Shown: positions 1 to 7,245, numbered from the stretch's first letter. The stretch is DNA of 9,298 nucleotides from Prevotellaceae bacterium UBA2744 (GCA_002353575.1 DEJQ01000007.1:162868-172165), one strand, 5' to 3'. Numbers and translations: made by a program. The notes: generated by a model not told the origin, from the letters alone.

Positions 1-503
1 TCCGTCAGCGCCATGCCGATGCCTATGATGCCACTCAAAGCAGTGGCAGCAATCGTAATCTTCGTTTGTGTCTTGAAGTCAATGCGCTTGGTCAGGCGTG
101 TCTGCTGCACCATGCCTAAGGCACCGATGATCAGGCCTAACGACGATGCCCGTACCAAAGCCGTCAGTTCTTCGCGCTCGAAGAAGGCAGCTATCCAAGG
201 CGCACAGAGGAATATCACGACATAGAGCAACAGACTCATCGAGAGGTTGCAGATGAAGGCGGTGTTATAGTCCTCGTCGGTGGCATCCTTCTTGCGTATC
301 AAGGCCGTGGTGAAGCCACCATTGACAAGTGCCGTGCATACCACGGTGACGATGCCCACCAGTCCTAACAGCCCATAGTCATCGGGCGACAGCAGACGGG
401 CCAGCACAATGCCGATGATGAACTGCATGCCGTAGCGGGCGGCATTGTCCAAGGCCGACCAGCCCAAGCCCTTTACCGTCTTATCTTTTAGTGATTCTGC
501 CAT
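1..503 (-). CDS. Wzx-like polysaccharide flippase (PST/MOP family), N-terminal part
   Basis: This gene runs off the left edge; 167 complete codons of the N-terminus are visible. The start MAESLKDKTVKGLGWSALDN and the block ARLLSPDDYGLLGL, followed by VNGGFTTALIRKKDATDEDY, are typical of Bacteroidales lipopolysaccharide/O-antigen flippases of the polysaccharide transporter family. These carry undecaprenyl-linked repeat units from the inner to the outer leaflet of the inner membrane. Hydrophobic stretches that could be membrane helices occur at about residues 27-38 (MQFIIGIVLA), 47-65, 93-112 and the end of the visible part (TIAATALSGIIGIGMAL). The ATG at 503 follows the GT-D-like gene by 17 bases, with AAAGGA directly against it, too close for an ideal Shine-Dalgarno. 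A flippase in the operon points to a Wzx/Wzy-type rather than ABC-transporter export route. Confidence 0.93.
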   Translation of the reverse strand, partial: MAESLKDKTVKGLGWSALDNAARYGMQFIIGIVLARLLSPDDYGLLGLVGIVTVVCTALVNGGFTTALIRKKDATDEDYNTAFICNLSMSLLLYVVIFLCAPWIAAFFEREELTALVRASSLGLIIGALGMVQQTRLTKRIDFKTQTKITIAATALSGIIGIGMALT

Positions 504-520
504 TCCTTTGGGACGTGTTC

Positions 521-1507
521 TTACCAATAACATCCGTTCTCGACCTGCGAGCCGTTCTTGATTTTCTCGTTGTCGTTAGGACGTATCCAATAGTTGTTGA
601 TTACTCTGCTGTACTCAGGCTGTTGCGTGAGCCACCGTTCACCGTAAACACCAAAAAGCATCTGCGTCCATCCTGCGAGGTGGAGTGCCACCTTTCCCCG
701 GCGCTTCACATGCGCTGCCAGGCTCATGCCGTAGGCACCACATCCGATGATGGCCGCGTCGTATTCGCATCGGTCAATCTCATCCTCCATGTAGTGCAGG
801 GCCTCAAACCAATCGCCGAACCGAGATGGCTCGCCTGCCAGCGTCTGTACGGCCTTGATGCAGATAAGCTCCTTGAACTCGGGCAGCACCTCGGGGTTGG
901 TGAACAGCCGCTCGCGGTTATTCTCATATTGGTGCCTGATGCTCTCCACAAATGGGTGAACCACCACGACACGCTTGCCTTTTAGCCATTTCGTCCAAGG
1001 ATTGCGAAAAAGCCACGGCGCATAAAACGCATCCAGATTCACCTTGACAGCCCCGCTCCAGTAGTGCGCCAAATACTGCTCGCCCGGTATATACGATGCC
1101 AGTATGTCAATCATTTGGCTGTCTTCCAACGCCTGTATACCGAAGCGGTCGGCTGTTTCTGCGCTGAGAGGAAACACCCCGGAAAGGCAGTACAGATAGC
1201 GGTTGACCACGGGTTCTGGGATGGGCACCTCGCCGCGAATCATGGCCTTGTACAGCTTCCATCCAGGCTTGTGTCTGCACAGATAGGACCTCAGGGCCTG
1301 CTTGAACTCTGTCGAGCCCCATTTTGACAGCATGAAGCCCGATGCCCCCCTTCTGTTGAGCATTTCCAGAATGAGGTCGTTGCCGTCTTGATTGATGGCA
1401 TCACAATAGTCCTCCGTCCAATGTTCTGGATGCTTCCTGTTATATAACTTTCGTGCAACCTTCAACATGAATGTCAAGATTGGCTTATTGGCAGGTTCTA
1501 CGTACAT
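521..1507 (-). CDS. GT-D-like putative glycosyltransferase
   Basis: The 328-residue protein resembles the GT-D fold group (DUF1792-like), a small class of metal-dependent glycosyltransferases. The N-terminal KWGSTEF at 62-68 lies where that family has an RFGxxE signature. The C-terminal part holds AAIIGCGAYGMSLAAHVKRR at 251-270, HLAGWTQMLFGVYGERW at 276-292 and a terminal VENGCYW. I know similar C-terminal blocks from unassigned capsule-locus proteins, so the family match is fair but the donor and acceptor are unknown. No signal peptide or membrane segment is seen. Start choice is uncertain: the frame is open to a TTG at 1534 that overlaps the previous gene by 11 bases, while the ATG at 1507 leaves a 16-base gap; an ATG at 1468 is also possible. 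None has a clear Shine-Dalgarno. It is the only candidate glycosyltransferase between the initiating transferase and the flippase in this window. The flippase ATG follows after 17 bases. Confidence 0.7.
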   Translation of the reverse strand: MYVEPANKPILTFMLKVARKLYNRKHPEHWTEDYCDAINQDGNDLILEMLNRRGASGFMLSKWGSTEFKQALRSYLCRHKPGWKLYKAMIRGEVPIPEPVVNRYLYCLSGVFPLSAETADRFGIQALEDSQMIDILASYIPGEQYLAHYWSGAVKVNLDAFYAPWLFRNPWTKWLKGKRVVVVHPFVESIRHQYENNRERLFTNPEVLPEFKELICIKAVQTLAGEPSRFGDWFEALHYMEDEIDRCEYDAAIIGCGAYGMSLAAHVKRRGKVALHLAGWTQMLFGVYGERWLTQQPEYSRVINNYWIRPNDNEKIKNGSQVENGCYW

Positions 1508-1523
1508 CTGAATTTGATTGATT

Positions 1524-2729
1524 TTAATATACAATAGTGTATTTTTTATTAAACACGTTGGCTATAACTGGCGGCAGAAAATTCTTCAACTTGTTCTGCA
1601 ATGTATGTGCCTTGCGAAAATACATGCTCGCAATATACTCAAAGCCATGCTGTTCCAACTCTTCATACACATGGTCTCTTATCTCTGGTCGTTTTAAGGG
1701 AAGATAAATATTTCTATTCCCAGTGACCTTTACACACTCTTCATCTACCTCTGTAAGACATACACCATGATGTCTTAGTTCATGAATAGCCTTTTCTCCT
1801 TTAGCACTATTTGAAATAATAAGTGACAAGCCCTTGTCGTGCCTAAGGTCCGGTCGTTTCTTATGATATCCCCAGAAATCACCCAAAGAAATATCTCCCT
1901 GCCTGTTCATTGAAGCGAATTGGCAAGTATAGCAGGATTCTCTCTCAATTGCACCGATTTGGAATGCCACAAAATATTCAGACAACCTGCCGAGTAAATA
2001 ATAGTCTTTCCGTTTGCCGTTCGGATATTCCATAGTATATCTTAAGGTTTGAGACCATCCGTTACGCTTCTTATCCCGGAAAATAATGTCTGTCAGTTTA
2101 CCTCTATGCTTTTTTTCCAGGAATGTCACATACGCATCAAACATTTTTTTACTGGGCACTCCATGACAGATCAAATCGGCAGTAAGAAGATTCTCATAGT
2201 CTTTCTTTAAGAACAACTTCAATCCCTGCACTTGACAAGGAGTGCCTGTGAACAAAACGAGCCTACCCTCCTGCAGGTCTGTCTGGCATGTCCTGTATGT
2301 CTCTCTTATTTCACTTTGAAAGTATTTCGAGTTCTGAAGTTTCCTTATATCTTTAGCTTCGGTTATTTTAATATGATACAAGTCGTGTCCGCCATCAAGA
2401 TATGCACCATATACTACGCCACCCTGCTCAATAACCCAACGAGCCAGCACCGGGAAAATGCCCCCAGAGGCACTAAAATTTATATCCTCCGGAATGTCAC
2501 TGTATGCACCATAATACTTATTGCGATAGCTCATCTTCACTTTGTTTTCTATCGGGCACACCTTTGAACACAGGCCACATTCTATACACGCATCCTTGTT
2601 GCTAATAATGGGAACGATAAACCCATCATCATTTTTCCCCATAGTAAGACAGTTCTTAGGGCATACTTCTACACAAGCAGAGCAGCCACAGCATTCGCTT
2701 TGTACTTGGTTTTCTAAAAATCTGTTCAT
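1524..2729 (-). CDS. Coenzyme F420 hydrogenase/dehydrogenase beta subunit-like iron-sulfur protein
   Basis: The 401-residue protein begins with a two-cluster ferredoxin domain. CX2CX2CX3CP uses C13, C16, C19 and C23, and a second copy uses C48, C51, C54 and C58, so two [4Fe-4S] clusters are expected. The rest matches the FrhB N- and C-terminal domains (PF04422/PF04432): SASGGIFPVLARWVI, LVLFTGTPCQVQGLKLFL, ADLICHGVPS and CYTCQFASMNRQGDISLGDF. True F420 use is unlikely, since Bacteroidales are not known to make F420. Relatives in capsule loci are common, often near pyruvyl transferases, and their reaction is uncertain; an electron-transfer or flavin-dependent reduction of a sugar-linked intermediate is a guess. 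Base composition is more AT-rich than the radical SAM gene: 24 G or C of 60 in 2041-2100 against 34 of 60 in 7921-7980. That may point to a separate origin. There is no strong Shine-Dalgarno; the start is the ATG just after the repeat. Confidence 0.92.
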   Translation of the reverse strand: MNRFLENQVQSECCGCSACVEVCPKNCLTMGKNDDGFIVPIISNKDACIECGLCSKVCPIENKVKMSYRNKYYGAYSDIPEDINFSASGGIFPVLARWVIEQGGVVYGAYLDGGHDLYHIKITEAKDIRKLQNSKYFQSEIRETYRTCQTDLQEGRLVLFTGTPCQVQGLKLFLKKDYENLLTADLICHGVPSKKMFDAYVTFLEKKHRGKLTDIIFRDKKRNGWSQTLRYTMEYPNGKRKDYYLLGRLSEYFVAFQIGAIERESCYTCQFASMNRQGDISLGDFWGYHKKRPDLRHDKGLSLIISNSAKGEKAIHELRHHGVCLTEVDEECVKVTGNRNIYLPLKRPEIRDHVYEELEQHGFEYIASMYFRKAHTLQNKLKNFLPPVIANVFNKKYTIVY

Positions 2730-2730
2730 C

Positions 2731-2766
2731 TTTCACTTTTCATTTTTCACTTTTCACTTTCACTTT
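2731..2766. repeat. GTGAAAA-type repeat at the CapA / iron-sulfur gene junction
   Basis: On the minus strand this is a run of GTGAAA, GTGAAAA and ATGAAAA units. It forms the last codons of the CapA gene, its stop codon and nearly all of the 10-base gap before the next ATG at 2729. The units match those at 7271-7295. Confidence 0.75.
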
Positions 2767-4071
2767 GGCATACCCCTCCGCCAACTCAAACTGGGTTCCG
2801 TATTGATTATTTGACAGTTTGCAGAAATTGTCGAGAATCTTTCCTGTTTTATCTATCACCGGCCAGCCACGCTGTGCTCTGCTTTTCTCAAATCCTAAAG
2901 AGAGGGGATAGACTCTCACTTCCTTTACTTCATGATCTTTCATGGAAATACTTGCCGCAACGGACTCCCACGCCTTGTGATCGGCACAAAGCCCACGTGT
3001 GCCGCCCTTGCTTCTGAGATTCATCCCTAATCCCACATAATCATATTTAGACGGTTCCTGACCAACCCGCTCATAAAACTCGAAAGGTTCCACCTCTTGC
3101 ATTTCGTTATGCATGATATAGGTGTTGAGACCATAGAAAATGGGAGCATTCTTGTATATTTCCAATCCCCTTAGCTCATGGGAACCGTGGCCGAATATAA
3201 CGTTCGCACCAGCATCAATACAGGCGTGACAAAACTCGACGATAAACGGTGCCGGTTTGTCGGCACTTCCGCTCATCTGATGGGAATGGAAGCTGACCAC
3301 CACACAGTCTGCCTGAAGGGTTGCTTCCTGAATGGCGGTTTTTACTCTCTCCATATCGGCTGGATGCGGGTGATTAACCCTTCGGTTGCACCCGCCTTTT
3401 ACAAACTTCATTTCCCGTAGGAAGAGCTCTTCGCTTTGCTCAGACGCATGTGAAACTTCACCGGCTTTCCTATAGCCGTAGGCAATCGCCCATTTGTAGC
3501 CATCGTTCATGCCTGTCTCTTCAGCCACTTTGCTCAAGGCATGAAAGTTTTCTTCCGTCACCTCATAATACTCTATTCTTCTGAGAGGGTTAATGCCCGG
3601 TCGCCCAGGCACAATGCCGCCTTGAGGGCCGGCAGCGTCCGAATCATGGTAAGAACTGGTTACGCCAATAAAGGCGACCCTTCCTTCCCTACATTCCATA
3701 TATTTAGGCAGAGCCGCCTCGGCCAGATTTCTGCCTGCCCCTACGTATGTCATTCCCGCATCCTTCAGGTTGCGGATGGTGGCTTCCAGCCCTTTTTGAC
3801 AATAATCAAGAGCATGGTTGTTGGCTATGTTCAGCACGTTAAAGCCCTGTTCCTTTAAGTCGTCAAGAACGGCGGGATTAGCCATCGCACACGAACCGCC
3901 GGGGAAAGCAGATGGATAGCCCTCATTGTCATGGACTGTCGTTTCAAGATTGCCGAAACAGGCATCATGACTACCTAACAAGTGCTTTATCTCGTCATAG
4001 CCGCAGTAGCCTTTTGAGGGCAGTCGCTTTGCTACAAGGATGTCTCCGACACCCAAAATATTAATTTCCAT
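2740..4071 (-). CDS. CapA family protein (calcineurin-like metallophosphatase fold)
   Basis: The 443-residue product belongs to the CapA/PgsA family (PF09587), named for poly-gamma-glutamate capsule synthesis. Metal-site-like motifs appear in the expected order: GVGDILVAKR from residue 7, FGNLETTV at 39-46, NIANNHALDY at 81-90, then VVSFHSHQ and IFGHGSHELRGLEIYKNAP with FYGLNTYI in the second half. Unlike membrane-anchored CapA/PgsA proteins, this one has no signal peptide or transmembrane segment, so a cytoplasmic role is likely. Some CapA relatives act on peptides (the lasso-peptide epimerase MslH is one), so a role on an amino-acid substituent is possible but unproven. The start is set by the strong AGGAGG at 4076-4081; the longer frame back to 4122 overlaps the previous gene. 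The C-terminus (KVKVKSEK) is encoded by the GTGAAAA repeat at 2731-2766. The gap to the next gene is 10 bases. Confidence 0.9.
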   Translation of the reverse strand: MEINILGVGDILVAKRLPSKGYCGYDEIKHLLGSHDACFGNLETTVHDNEGYPSAFPGGSCAMANPAVLDDLKEQGFNVLNIANNHALDYCQKGLEATIRNLKDAGMTYVGAGRNLAEAALPKYMECREGRVAFIGVTSSYHDSDAAGPQGGIVPGRPGINPLRRIEYYEVTEENFHALSKVAEETGMNDGYKWAIAYGYRKAGEVSHASEQSEELFLREMKFVKGGCNRRVNHPHPADMERVKTAIQEATLQADCVVVSFHSHQMSGSADKPAPFIVEFCHACIDAGANVIFGHGSHELRGLEIYKNAPIFYGLNTYIMHNEMQEVEPFEFYERVGQEPSKYDYVGLGMNLRSKGGTRGLCADHKAWESVAASISMKDHEVKEVRVYPLSLGFEKSRAQRGWPVIDKTGKILDNFCKLSNNQYGTQFELAEGYAKVKVKSEK

Positions 4072-4075
4072 TATG

Positions 4076-4081
4076 CCTCCT
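4076..4081 (-). promoter_or_regulatory. Shine-Dalgarno sequence AGGAGG for the CapA gene
   Basis: The coding strand reads TAGGAGGCATAATG. A perfect AGGAGG overlaps the TAG stop of the preceding ATP-grasp gene and lies 4 bases before the ATG at 4071. It is the clearest ribosome binding site in the window, and it fixes the CapA start at 4071 rather than the upstream in-frame ATG at 4122. Confidence 0.8.
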
Positions 4082-5243
4082 ATTTTATGTTTTCGAATCT
4101 TGAAGGGTATTTGCCCTGCCACCAGTATTCTTTGGTGGGATGGTAGCCGATGAGTTGTTCAAACTCCTCACGCATTCCTCTGTGATGAATTAGCTGGGAA
4201 CTGCTTATTCCGGCATTTTCATTGCCCTCCATCACAATCCACTCTCCATCCTTGTCATAGACAAAATCCCAGCCAATGTAGCGCAGGGTGGGCAGACGCT
4301 CCGCCATCTCGATGGCTTTCTGGCAGAGCTTACCCCATCGGGGAATCTTGATACCCTTAATCGTGAAATGGGTGTCTGGATGCACATCAGTAATCCTACC
4401 TAACTTGTCAAAACCAGTAGTTTCCACCACGCCTGTACCCGCATTGATGCAGGCAACGATGCTACCGGTTGCTGCTGCACTGATAAAATTTCCACCCACA
4501 CCGATGCGGACGTAAGGATACCATAGACGGATGTCGCCATCTCCCAGATTGATGGTGAGCATCCGCACACTGTTGACACTGGCAGGATGAAGCATAGCCA
4601 TTTCCTCGCCTTGCTCAATCAGTTCCTCCAACAGCACACCCTTTTCGGTGCCACAGTTCCAATGGCTGTTGACCTCCTTTATTTCTGCAAACAGTTGGTT
4701 GAAGAGCGTGTGGAGATTTGCATTTCCGACCTCCACTTTGCGGACTCCCAACGACAGGCCGAGCCCGACAGGCTTGACGACGAACGTGGGGTGACGCTGG
4801 CAGAATGCCTCGAAGGCAGGGAAGTCCTGCTCGCCGTCGAGTAGCAGCACCTCACGCCGGTAGGCATCCTTCAGCAGCTGGTAGGCATGCCACTTGTTGC
4901 TCAGCAGGTGCATGTCCTCCTTCTTGTTCAGATGGTATATGTAGTCGAAGCGTCCTCGGAAGGTGATGTACTGGCGCTTCTTTTCGTCGGTAGCTCCTAA
5001 CTGCTCGTGGGAGAACTCTTCGGGTGTATCGATACCATATTGCCAGTAGTCGTAAGTGGCAATGGCAAAGATGTCCTCTATGCTTCTGCCGCCTGCTATG
5101 TCGGGTCTGGTTTTGGCACGTGCTTCCAACTTCTGCTTGATGTTTTGGATGATCCACGGATTGTAAAGCTCAGGATAAGCTGCTACAATCTCACGGCCTA
5201 TGCGAATCTGATAGTCCTCGTCTTCACTAGCGTATAGTTTCAT
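4080..5243 (-). CDS. Sugar-transfer-associated ATP-grasp protein
   Basis: This 387-residue protein fits the sugar-transfer-associated ATP-grasp family (PF14397 type). Visible ATP-grasp elements are FVVKPVGLGLSLGVRKV at 154-170 (nucleotide-binding lysine K157 and glycine-rich loop) and GVLLEELIEQ at 202-211 (hinge and adenine-contacting region). Next come NSVRMLTI at 224-231, with the family's conserved arginine, and YIGWDFVYDKDGEWIVMEGN at 322-341 followed by ENAG, where E339, N341 and N343 are the likely Mg-ATP ligands. ATP-grasp enzymes form an acyl phosphate and then an amide, ester or peptide bond; members near capsule genes are thought to attach amino acids or similar groups to glycans, but the substrate here is unknown. 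No membrane segment is seen. It starts 13 bases after the WbqC gene, and its TAG stop overlaps the Shine-Dalgarno sequence of the CapA gene. It is unrelated in sequence layout to the other ATP-grasp-like protein at 7232-5976. Confidence 0.88.
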   Translation of the reverse strand: MKLYASEDEDYQIRIGREIVAAYPELYNPWIIQNIKQKLEARAKTRPDIAGGRSIEDIFAIATYDYWQYGIDTPEEFSHEQLGATDEKKRQYITFRGRFDYIYHLNKKEDMHLLSNKWHAYQLLKDAYRREVLLLDGEQDFPAFEAFCQRHPTFVVKPVGLGLSLGVRKVEVGNANLHTLFNQLFAEIKEVNSHWNCGTEKGVLLEELIEQGEEMAMLHPASVNSVRMLTINLGDGDIRLWYPYVRIGVGGNFISAAATGSIVACINAGTGVVETTGFDKLGRITDVHPDTHFTIKGIKIPRWGKLCQKAIEMAERLPTLRYIGWDFVYDKDGEWIVMEGNENAGISSSQLIHHRGMREEFEQLIGYHPTKEYWWQGKYPSRFENIK

Positions 5244-5256
5244 AAATTCAAGATTT

Positions 5257-5979
5257 TTATAGGAAATGATAACGATTCAGCATATCATGCAACTCGTCGC
5301 GTGAGCAGAACATCATGAGGTCGATGATGCTCAGGTCGGGGACGAACTCATTGTTAATTTGTTTGTAACGGATGTCCTCGTTGCGCCGCAGGAACTGGAG
5401 GCTGATGCCCATCTCGCGGAAAGCATCCTTATCGTAATAGCCCATGCCAGCACCGGAGGGGTTGATATAGTTGGTAATGCCGAAATGCTCGCACGTACGA
5501 CTGATAATCTCCGGAGCCCTGTAGTCCCAGCGATCCGACACTTCCGAGAGCATACGGAACTCCGTCGTGATGCCTAAATAGTCGGACACAGCCCGCAACT
5601 GTTTGACGAGATAGTGCGTCAAGTCGGGTTCTTCGTCCAACAGTATAGGCTTGATGACTTCCATTGCCTCGCTGTAGTGTGGTGCTTTGCCATAGTAGAA
5701 CTTCAGCACCCGGCAGAGGTATTCTGCCTGTTTGCGGCTGACCACGCGTTTCGTCTCGCTGATGAGGCGGTTGCAGGAGGCGTGACTCACTTCAATACCG
5801 AAGTACTGAGGCTGGCCACCCTCTCCCAAGATGCGGTTGCGGTTAATCCAGCCATGCTTGATATAGTGAACACTGTCGCCAACCACAAACACATCAACTG
5901 CATGGATGAGCTGCCAATAGCCGATGTAAGGGAAGAAGTACGGCTGCATGATGGCGATGGAGGAAGCTGAACTCGTCAT
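5257..5979 (-). CDS. WbqC-like family protein
   Basis: The 240-residue product matches the WbqC-like family (PF08889) over its whole length. The N-terminal signature IAIMQPYFFPYIGYWQLI is at residues 8-25, followed by D29-FVVGDSVHYIKHGWINRNRI, and NPSGAGMGYYDKDAF sits in the C-terminal half. The family occurs in O-antigen, capsule and related glycan loci; its reaction is not established, and roles in amino-sugar or amino-acid modification have been suggested. There is no signal peptide or membrane segment, so it should be cytoplasmic. I chose the ATG at 5979 because it forms an ATGA overlap with the upstream stop; an ATG at 5991 would add MLCT and cannot be excluded. It sits between two ATP-grasp genes, with a 13-base gap to the next, which suggests that the three proteins act on one intermediate (inference). 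Confidence 0.9.
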   Translation of the reverse strand: MTSSASSIAIMQPYFFPYIGYWQLIHAVDVFVVGDSVHYIKHGWINRNRILGEGGQPQYFGIEVSHASCNRLISETKRVVSRKQAEYLCRVLKFYYGKAPHYSEAMEVIKPILLDEEPDLTHYLVKQLRAVSDYLGITTEFRMLSEVSDRWDYRAPEIISRTCEHFGITNYINPSGAGMGYYDKDAFREMGISLQFLRRNEDIRYKQINNEFVPDLSIIDLMMFCSRDELHDMLNRYHFL

Positions 5980-7232
5980 AGTACAAAGCATATCTTTTTT
6001 AGTGCTTCGTCATCACTATGGATGACGCACATCTTACGGTCGTCCACCATGTTCGTAACAGGAGCACTGCTGGTACGAAACATACCGCTGTCGAAATAGC
6101 GGTCGTCCATGCAAAGCATCATGCCGCACACATACTCGTCGTAATGCCTGCCCTCCCATACGCAGGGATAGGTGTGCTGGTGAATGAAGGGCTGAAGAAT
6201 GTAATTGGAATTGAAAATTGAAAATTGAGAATTGAAAATTATGTTTCTCCATGTTTGTTCATCAGTCATCACACCAGCATAGAGACCTGCACTTTTGCCC
6301 AGATCGTAGGGTTTCAAAATGTATTTATCCTTATGTGTCAGGGCATCCTCCCAAATCTCCTCACTGCCGAAGGCTTCCCCCTCGCCCTTTGGAGAGGGGG
6401 TTAGGAGGTGAGGTAAATAGGTAGGAATGGTGTGCTGGCGCAGGAACAGGGTTTCCTCCTGCGTGAGGCACTGCTGTGTGAATTCATCGACGAAGATTAG
6501 ACTCAGGAAGCGCTTGTCGTGAGCGAGGAAGATGGTGCGGAAGTCGTTGAGCATCCGTGCATCTATCATGGCCTGCAGGGTCTCCATCTTAAAAGACAGC
6601 AGGTCGTGCTGGTTGAGTGCGCTCAACACCACGGCATCATGGCTCCACTTGTCAATATTAGCCTCCACTTCAGCGGCCTCATAGACGGTCACCTCATGTC
6701 CATAGTACTCATAGAACTTTGTGTAGAAGGTACTTTCGCTCCCCCGATCGCCGCTCTTTAGAACATAGACAGGACTATTTGCGGGGATGGCGTCCCGCAT
6801 GTAGGTCAGCAACTCATCGTAGCGGTTCTCCCAAGAAGCGTCCGGATGCTCAGCCATGAACTGCTCTGCTTTGACAACCGAGGGATAGTTGGCCCAGATG
6901 CCGTGACCGAAGAAACGGCTGGTGATTTCCACCAACAGCAGCCGACCGTCGTCGCTGATGAGATAGTCGGGACGGTAGGCTCCTGCCCGGAAGGGATAAC
7001 GGCTCTGACGGTCCAACACCTCCATTACCTTGTCGTCCAAGGGCATGTACTGGGGCACCCACTCGCGGTAGTGCTCCGCCATATAGACGATGCACTTATA
7101 GAGCAGGGCCTGCATGCGCCGCAGTTCGTCACGCCGCTCCGATGTAATGAGCATCGGGCGGTCGTGATACCAGCGATGGTAATAGTCGGTCTTGTCAGCA
7201 AATAGCTGAAAGCAAACGTCTTGACAATTCAT
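5976..7232 (-). CDS. ATP-grasp-like ligase, divergent (possibly glutathionylspermidine-synthase-like)
   Basis: This 418-residue protein probably joins a carboxylate to an amine or similar group using ATP. What I see is KYILKPYDLGKSAGLYAG at residues 303-320, which resembles the lysine and glycine-rich loop that grips ATP. It is followed by NYILQPFIHQ (343-352) and a C-terminal block with MFRTSSAPVTNM (384-395). The N-terminal part has RPDYLISDDGRLLLVEITSRF (about 87-107). This order, with an acidic block before the nucleotide loop, recalls circularly permuted ATP-grasp or glutathionylspermidine-synthase-type enzymes; that placement is tentative. Two stretches look foreign: residues about 275-288 are encoded by a C-rich hairpin repeat and residues about 331-343 by a heptamer array, both in frame. 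They lie on either side of the ATP-binding loop, so function could be affected, or they may sit in surface loops. The gene starts 49 bases after the radical SAM gene. Its TGA overlaps the next ATG (ATGA), suggesting translational coupling with the WbqC gene. Confidence 0.7.
   Translation of the reverse strand: MNCQDVCFQLFADKTDYYHRWYHDRPMLITSERRDELRRMQALLYKCIVYMAEHYREWVPQYMPLDDKVMEVLDRQSRYPFRAGAYRPDYLISDDGRLLLVEITSRFFGHGIWANYPSVVKAEQFMAEHPDASWENRYDELLTYMRDAIPANSPVYVLKSGDRGSESTFYTKFYEYYGHEVTVYEAAEVEANIDKWSHDAVVLSALNQHDLLSFKMETLQAMIDARMLNDFRTIFLAHDKRFLSLIFVDEFTQQCLTQEETLFLRQHTIPTYLPHLLTPSPKGEGEAFGSEEIWEDALTHKDKYILKPYDLGKSAGLYAGVMTDEQTWRNIIFNSQFSIFNSNYILQPFIHQHTYPCVWEGRHYDEYVCGMMLCMDDRYFDSGMFRTSSAPVTNMVDDRKMCVIHSDDEALKKICFVL
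6208..6240. repeat. Tandem heptamer array inside the first ATP-grasp gene
   Basis: Four full copies and one 5-base partial copy of RAATTGA (GAATTGA, AAATTGA, AAATTGA, GAATTGA, AAATT on the plus strand), 33 bases in all. On the coding strand it is an ATTTTCA/ATTCTCA array read as IIFNSQFSIFNSN. The total length is a multiple of three, so the frame is kept. Gain or loss of one unit would shift the frame. AATTTTCA-like arrays are familiar between genes in Bacteroidales. Confidence 0.8.
6371..6416. repeat. C-rich hairpin repeat inserted in frame in the first ATP-grasp gene
   Basis: The core at 6377-6400 is an imperfect inverted repeat. CCCCCTC pairs with GAGGGGG, one mismatch follows, then two more C-G pairs close on a CTTT loop. 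On the coding strand it reads CCCCCTCTCCAAAGGG with a CCTCACCTCCTAA flank. From memory this resembles a CCCTCTCC-AAAGG-GAGAGGG element dispersed, usually between genes, in many Bacteroidetes genomes. Here it is translated as LLTPSPKGEGEAF within an otherwise ordinary protein. Confidence 0.7.
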
Positions 7233-7245
7233 AACGTATAATCAG

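Noticed and set aside
491..985. Plus-strand open frame (164 residues) opposite the GT-D-like gene
   Set aside because: Overlaps the recognisable C-terminal blocks of the minus-strand gene and the flippase start; no recognisable domain.
1524..2729. A true F420-dependent hydrogenase/dehydrogenase subunit
   Set aside because: The domain match is real, but no F420 synthesis or hydrogenase partner is visible and the host type is not known to use F420; the neighbours are glycan genes.
4072..4122. Longer CapA start at the ATG at 4122
   Set aside because: It would add 17 unconserved-looking residues and a 43-base overlap, while AGGAGG stands 4 bases before the ATG at 4071.
6208..6240. CRISPR-like or direct-repeat array
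   Set aside because: Units are 7 bases, contiguous and without spacers, so this is a simple tandem repeat.
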